From DHVE2 group archaeon (GTDB lineage: Archaea > Thermoplasmatota > Thermoplasmata > Thermoplasmatales > Aciduliprofundaceae), in assembly GCA_026986135.1 (NCBI GenBank), contig JALSPD010000163.1, forward strand, positions 1 to 7,170: 7,170 nucleotides of DNA, in the 5' to 3' direction. A model generated the notes under the pieces. That model was not told where the DNA came from, did not search any database, and saw only the letters and a list, made by a program, of their open reading frames with translations. This document shows positions 4,890-7,170 of this stretch, in pieces (positions within the stretch are counted from its first letter, which is position 1; every line of letters begins with the position of its first letter). The position numbers were made by a program, and so were the translations under genes.

Positions 4890-4893
4890 ATAT

Positions 4894-5253
4894 ATGAAGG
4901 AGGGTTTTACTAAAGAGGATGAAAAACTTGCTGAAGTGCTTCAAAAAGCAGGCTTACCAAGAAACGTTGCAAGAACATTGGTATACATGAGAAACAAAGA
5001 TGAAGTGAAATCAATAGAAATTGAAAAAAACACTGATCTAAGGCAGCCTGAAGTAAGCATTGCTATGAAATACCTGCGTGAAAGAGGATGGATAACAAAA
5101 AGAGATATCAAAAAAGAGGGAAAAGGCAGGCCGGTCCATGGTTATCGTCTAGCAAAACCATTTGATAAGATTGTTGCAGAGATTGAAAAGGATCTCCAAG
5201 GTGAGATAAAAAAGATAGAGAAGTTAATAAAGGAACTCAAATCATACATCTGA
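4894..5253 (+). CDS. Winged-helix transcriptional regulator with C-terminal coiled coil
   Basis: This 119-residue, highly charged protein has a winged helix at about residues 20-87. The first helix begins around GLPRNVARTLVYM, a recognition helix follows at about 51-64 (QPEVSIAMKYLRER), and the wing contains the turn KEGKGRPVHGYRL. The last 30 residues form a heptad-like helix with Ile93, Ile97, Leu101, Ile105, Ile108, Ile112 and Leu115, a likely dimerisation coiled coil. It resembles archaeal TrmB/MarR-like predicted regulators; I cannot name a subfamily or an effector, and no cysteine or other metal site is seen. It has its own TATA box and a strong SD. Palindromes around its promoter suggest autoregulation, which is inference. 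Its last 12 nt overlap the 3' end of convergent rpiA. The GTG at 4885 is rejected as a start because it lies in the SD. Confidence 0.8.
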   Translation: MKEGFTKEDEKLAEVLQKAGLPRNVARTLVYMRNKDEVKSIEIEKNTDLRQPEVSIAMKYLRERGWITKRDIKKEGKGRPVHGYRLAKPFDKIVAEIEKDLQGEIKKIEKLIKELKSYI

Positions 5254-5922
5254 CCTAATGACCTTTATTCCATTTTTTGTACCCACAATTACCTCATTTG
5301 ACAGACCAACGAAAAGTCCATTCTCTACCACACCAGGCACAGAATTCAACTCTATATTAAGACTTGAAGGGTTATCAATACTATCAAATTTGCAGTCCAC
5401 AATATAATTTCCATTGTCAGTAACGAATGGCCTTCCATCCTTCAACCTAAGATGGGGAACACATCCAAAACCTGAAAGAGTGTGCAATGTCCTGCCATAT
5501 CCAAATGGAACAATTTCAACTGGCAATGGAAAACTTCCTAATACTTCACTCAGCTTTCGTTCATCTACAACGATAACTTCATATTTGGAATAATAAGCAA
5601 TCATCTTCTCCCGCAAAAGGGCTCCACCGCCTCCCTTAATTAAATTAAGCTTCTTGTCAACTTCGTCAGCTCCATCAACAGTGATATCAATATACTCGTA
5701 CTCACTTAAAGATCCAATTTTTATCCCTAAACTTCTTGCTAGATTCTCTGTAGCCTTGGAGGTCGGTATGCCTATAATATCCAGCCCTTCCTTAACCAGT
5801 TGCCCGATCTTCAAAATTGTATATTTTACAGTGGTACCGGTTCCAAGTCCTACAACCATACCATCTTTGATTTTCATTGCTGCATATTCTCCAGCCATTT
5901 TTTTTAACAGTTCAACATCCAA
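5242..5922 (-). CDS. rpiA: Ribose-5-phosphate isomerase A
   Basis: This 226-residue cytosolic enzyme interconverts ribose 5-phosphate and ribulose 5-phosphate, supplying ribose for nucleotides. The family motifs are complete: GLGTGTT (25-31) for phosphate binding, GIPTSKAT (51-58), DGADEVD with Asp83 and Asp86, KGGGGALLREK with Lys96 and Glu105, then LPVEIVPFG and VTDNGNYIVDC. By eye, Asp83, Asp86, Lys96 and Glu105 match the catalytic residues of E. coli RpiA (Asp81, Asp84, Lys94, Glu103). Length is normal. The start is TTG at 5922, with GGAGGTG 7 nt upstream. The first ATG (5898) would remove eight residues that archaeal homologues also have. The upstream regulator gene ends only 4 nt before, and the RBS lies partly in its last codons, so translation is coupled. 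The 3' end overlaps the convergent regulator gene by 12 nt. Confidence 0.95.
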   Translation of the reverse strand: MDVELLKKMAGEYAAMKIKDGMVVGLGTGTTVKYTILKIGQLVKEGLDIIGIPTSKATENLARSLGIKIGSLSEYEYIDITVDGADEVDKKLNLIKGGGGALLREKMIAYYSKYEVIVVDERKLSEVLGSFPLPVEIVPFGYGRTLHTLSGFGCVPHLRLKDGRPFVTDNGNYIVDCKFDSIDNPSSLNIELNSVPGVVENGLFVGLSNEVIVGTKNGIKVIRSDV

Positions 5923-5926
5923 CTTG

Positions 5927-6589
5927 CTACACCTCCATAGATGTTATAAATGGTGATATAAACACACCCATTGTAAAACTTTCTATACCATACACTTCAA
6001 GTTTTAGTTCATTATCTATCTCACCAAGCACACGCACATGGAATCCAGGATACTCCAGAAGCTTTGGAAATTCTCTTTTAAAATTTGTACCTTTATCTTT
6101 TGAACGCTCTATCAATTCAATAAGAGACTTTGATGGACATATATATCCTCTTGAATCTTTGGGAGAATATACATACTCCATTTGCTTTAGTTTTGCAACA
6201 TATCTATAAAGGGTACTCTTTGGTACAGGTATTTCATTTACCATTCTACACCCACCATAAATGTAACGTATTATCATCTTAACAGCCTTTGAATTTAACA
6301 AAGAGAAAAATTCAAGATCATGAAGATCCACCAGATAAGGTACAAAAAAATAAGTTTTATGTTCAACCCATCTAGACACAAAACCAGAATTTTCCAATTT
6401 TAAAAGATGCCATAATACCACCCTATAATCCACACCAAGTTTAATGGCAATGGAAGATGCAGTCCTGCATGGCAACCTGGTTAATTCTCTATATATCGAT
6501 CTCCTAATAGGATTAGAGAATATATGAATACCTCTCACATCTTCCGATTTTGATACTTTTATCCATTTTTCTAATTCTTTTAGGCTCAT
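5927..6589 (-). CDS. Tandem winged-helix DNA-binding protein, uncharacterised archaeal regulator
   Basis: This 220-residue protein seems to hold two winged helices. The first (about 19-83) reads IFSNPIRRSIYRELTRLP, then TASSIAIKLGVDYRVVLWHL as turn and recognition helix, like ArsR-type archaeal regulators. The second (about 94-150) has FFSLLNSKAVKMIIRYIYGG and PKSTLYRYVAKLKQ. A C-terminal domain (about 165-220) has beta-strand-like stretches, with no motif I recognise. No metal-binding cluster or transmembrane segment is visible. The ATG overlaps the stop codon of the upstream KaiC-like gene as ATGA (6586-6589), and rpiA begins 4 nt after its stop, so the three genes form one operon with coupled translation. 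It may control this operon or, like other wHTH proteins paired with RecA-fold ATPases, act with that ATPase; both are inference. Confidence 0.78.
   Translation of the reverse strand: MSLKELEKWIKVSKSEDVRGIHIFSNPIRRSIYRELTRLPCRTASSIAIKLGVDYRVVLWHLLKLENSGFVSRWVEHKTYFFVPYLVDLHDLEFFSLLNSKAVKMIIRYIYGGCRMVNEIPVPKSTLYRYVAKLKQMEYVYSPKDSRGYICPSKSLIELIERSKDKGTNFKREFPKLLEYPGFHVRVLGEIDNELKLEVYGIESFTMGVFISPFITSMEV
5930..5936 (-). promoter_or_regulatory. Ribosome-binding site of rpiA, which decides the TTG start
   Basis: GGAGGTG on the minus strand, 7 nt before TTG 5922 and inside the final codons of the upstream gene. Its distance to ATG 5898 (31 nt) is too long to serve that codon. Confidence 0.75.
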
Positions 6590-7170
6590 GCAAACGCCTC
6601 TATCACAGAATCAGCCAACATCTCCAAATCAACACCCTCAATATCGGAATCTTCTATACTACGTAACATCCTTTTTATTCTCCCTATCACCAGAGGCGAT
6701 GAGTTCTTTAACCGTTCCATAATGAGATTATTTAACTCTCTAACAAGCTCCTTTTTACCACTTGTTGGCTGTTTCTTTGAAAATACAACCACTCCCAAAC
6801 CAGACACAATCCTGTATGGATGATACTCTTCACTGTGCCTGCTACCTCTCATTTTTACCACTTTAACTCTTCTGCTGAAATTATCACCCGCCCTATATTT
6901 CAGGTGAATTACCGTATCCGCCAGATACATAGGTATCACAGTTTCCGGAGACGATAGATCAGGAGGCCCGTGTTCTTCCAGTGTTGCCACAAGTGTACCT
7001 ACTTTCCTGAGTTCCTTTAGCATAAAGGAAAGAAGTTCTCTCTGAAGGTACCTTGCTGGATTAGCCCAAACAACAGGAGTTAATGGATCAATTGCAACCC
7101 TGGCATTTGAACTTTTCCAAGAAGATACGAAGTCAGGCAACTCTTTCTTAATAAACGCTCCAAATTCCTT
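6586..7170 (-). CDS. KaiC/RAD55-type RecA-fold ATPase, C-terminal part; N-terminus beyond window
   Basis: The frame is open to the window edge (it begins KEFGAFIKKELPDF), so 194 C-terminal residues are seen and the true start lies outside. The TTG at 7140 is only an internal leucine codon. In this fragment, RVAIDPLTPVVW (Asp28) is the Walker B strand. YLADTVIHLKYR followed by RRVKVVKMRGSRHSEEYHPY (KMRGSRH at 106-112) is the typical C-terminal signature of single-domain archaeal KaiC-like ATPases. Walker A would be in the missing part. After the core come about 65 mostly helical residues (130-194), perhaps for oligomerisation or partner binding. Members include KaiC, GvpD, FlaH/ArlH and RadB-like proteins, mostly of unknown role in archaea; I cannot assign a subfamily. 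The stop overlaps the next gene's ATG by 4 nt, which ties it to the winged-helix protein and rpiA. Confidence 0.82.
   Translation of the reverse strand, partial: KEFGAFIKKELPDFVSSWKSSNARVAIDPLTPVVWANPARYLQRELLSFMLKELRKVGTLVATLEEHGPPDLSSPETVIPMYLADTVIHLKYRAGDNFSRRVKVVKMRGSRHSEEYHPYRIVSGLGVVVFSKKQPTSGKKELVRELNNLIMERLKNSSPLVIGRIKRMLRSIEDSDIEGVDLEMLADSVIEAFA

Noticed and set aside
5654..6209. Plus-strand open frames at 5654-5956 and 5877-6209
   Set aside because: They are antisense to rpiA and the tandem winged-helix gene. Ser/Pro-rich translation is typical of the reverse of AT-rich coding sequence.
7138..7140. TTG at 7140 as the start of the KaiC-like gene
   Set aside because: The frame continues open to the window edge (KEFGAFIKKE before it), and Walker A, which must precede Walker B, is not in the window. 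The gene is cut, not short.

Overview
The window is archaeal. The families are mostly archaeal ones: a two-gene SmsC/SmsB (minimal SUF) Fe-S cassette, an HTH-ACT regulator, an HTH/Zn-ribbon protein, a KaiC/RAD55-type ATPase and an aspartate-ligated ferredoxin. Promoters carry A/T-only TATA elements about 25 nt upstream of start codons, and several genes have the strong ribosome-binding site GAGGTGAT. Moderate-to-low GC, a secreted peptide-binding protein and this family mix suggest a thermophilic, peptide-using euryarchaeon, perhaps of the Aciduliprofundum/DHVE2 (Thermoplasmata-related) type. That lineage guess is inference, not proven here.

Layout. Positions 1-1022 (minus) hold the N-terminal 340 residues of an exported SBP_bac_5 oligopeptide-binding protein. 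It is visibly richer in G and C than the rest and has a structured 5' leader. A 212-nt divergent promoter region separates it from a plus-strand ferredoxin (1235-1438), followed by a likely leaderless HTH-ACT regulator with a three-cysteine tail (1494-2072). Its 3' end overlaps by 12 nt the convergent minus-strand block smsC-smsB (3715 to 2061). Upstream of smsC, also on minus, are a small HTH/Zn-ribbon protein (3787-4071) and queH (4096-4644). A 249-nt AT-rich intergenic region (4645-4893) with an inverted repeat and a 10-bp-period direct repeat precedes a plus-strand winged-helix regulator (4894-5253). That gene also overlaps a convergent partner by 12 nt, the rpiA operon. The operon (minus) runs from a KaiC-like ATPase cut by the window edge (6586-7170) to a tandem winged-helix regulator (5927-6589, ATGA overlap) and then rpiA (5242-5922, TTG start).

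How the genes fit together. Positions 1235-4644 are dense in Fe-S and cysteine-rich proteins: a ferredoxin, an ACT protein with Cys tail, the SMS scaffold and ATPase, a Cys4 HTH protein, and the iron-dependent enzyme QueH. The HTH/Zn-ribbon protein is a plausible local regulator of Fe-S assembly, but this is inferred only from position. The rpiA operon couples a pentose-phosphate enzyme to a regulator and a RecA-fold ATPase by translational overlap.

Start sites. Some computed longest ORFs begin too far upstream. For the ferredoxin and the 4894 regulator, the apparent upstream GTG lies inside the ribosome-binding site. For smsC and queH, TATA spacing and family N-termini favour internal ATGs. 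Two start types appear: SD-led genes whose predicted transcripts begin at or just before the SD, and leaderless genes. No tRNA, rRNA, CRISPR array or insertion sequence was recognised.
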